Assembly (NCBI GenBank): GCA_946481625.1
Contig: CAMLOZ010000311.1
Location: 1-5,065 of the forward strand
DNA length: 5,065 nt
Source of the DNA: an uncultured Haloferula sp.
GTDB lineage: Bacteria; Verrucomicrobiota; Verrucomicrobiae; Verrucomicrobiales; Akkermansiaceae
Reading direction: 5' to 3'
Under the pieces are notes generated by a model. It saw only the letters and a list, made by a program, of their open reading frames with translations. It did not search any database and was not told where the DNA came from. Made by a program: the position numbers and the translations under genes. Each line of letters begins with the position of its first letter. Within the stretch, counting starts at the first letter, position 1. Shown here in pieces: positions 4,830 to 5,065 of the stretch.

Positions 4830-5065
4830 ATGCGTTGGGTTTATTGGTTCGGTTGGACGCTTTTCGGCAGCGCGTACCGGTCGCTTTTCGGCCTGAAGGT
4901 CGTCGGCCGTGAGAACCTCGTCCGGGAGGGCGCGGTCTTGATCGCTTCGAATCACGAGAGCTTCCTTGATCCGCCCCTGATCGGTACCTTGTACCACGAC
5001 GAGATGTTCTATCTCGCCCGCAAGACTCTGATGAAGGGGGCGCTGCTCAAGTGGATCTACCTTGC
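4830..5065 (+). CDS. plsC: PlsC-like 1-acyl-sn-glycerol-3-phosphate acyltransferase (partial, runs off right edge)
   Basis: The first 78 codons are visible. PlsC-type enzymes add the second acyl chain to lysophosphatidic acid to make phosphatidic acid at the inner face of the cytoplasmic membrane. The decisive motif is SNHESFLDPPLIG (40-52), the acyltransferase block NH-four residues-D with His42 and Asp47 as the catalytic pair. Upstream are an aromatic, hydrophobic N-terminus (MRWVYWFGWTLFGSAYRSLFG, probably membrane associated) and GLKVVGRENL (21-30), which matches the usual V.G.ENL lead-in of the family. YLARKTLMKGALLKW (61-75) fits the second block around the substrate-binding region. The ATG at 4830 lies 12 bases after the cmk stop, with only a weak ACGG-type ribosome site, so it is most likely the fourth gene of the operon. 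A different acyltransferase of the same superfamily cannot be excluded from a fragment. Confidence 0.88.
   Translation, partial: MRWVYWFGWTLFGSAYRSLFGLKVVGRENLVREGAVLIASNHESFLDPPLIGTLYHDEMFYLARKTLMKGALLKWIYL

Overview
The window is high-GC bacterial chromosome and holds ordinary housekeeping genes with one less usual gene and one unexplained non-coding stretch. The organism is most likely a member of the Verrucomicrobiota (Luteolibacter/Haloferula type). This is inferred from the base composition, weak or absent Shine-Dalgarno sequences at several starts, the style of the small lipoprotein, and the tyrA-aroA-cmk-plsC order; no phylogenetic marker was tested.

Left part, minus strand: positions 1-688 carry the N-terminal 229 codons of a pyruvate carboxylase, running off the left edge. 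Upstream of it lie 314 bases without a convincing gene (689-1002), which contain a perfect 10-bp inverted repeat with a long loop, preceded on the plus strand by a promoter-like pair and followed by a T-run. Next, at 1003-1245, is a short minus-strand gene for a divergent IF-1-like S1/OB-fold protein, with a small hairpin immediately after its stop codon.

Middle: a divergent intergenic region (1246-1394) has a good sigma-70-type promoter on the plus strand, leading to a 147-residue predicted lipoprotein with a Lys/Glu-rich helical segment and a compact C-terminal module. A strong GC-rich hairpin follows this gene.

Right part, plus strand: tyrA, aroA, cmk and the start of a plsC-like acyltransferase form a tight operon, with 4-base ATGA overlaps between tyrA/aroA and aroA/cmk and a 12-base gap before the acyltransferase. 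TyrA and AroA work in aromatic amino acid synthesis, Cmk in pyrimidine nucleotide salvage and dNTP supply, and PlsC in phospholipid synthesis. AroA carries all four sequence signatures of class II EPSP synthases.

No mobile element, CRISPR array, rRNA or tRNA gene was seen, and I found no convincing previously undescribed system. The points most worth checking are the divergent IF-1 paralogue, the possible small RNA or structured element at 798-920, and a short rare-codon island inside aroA.
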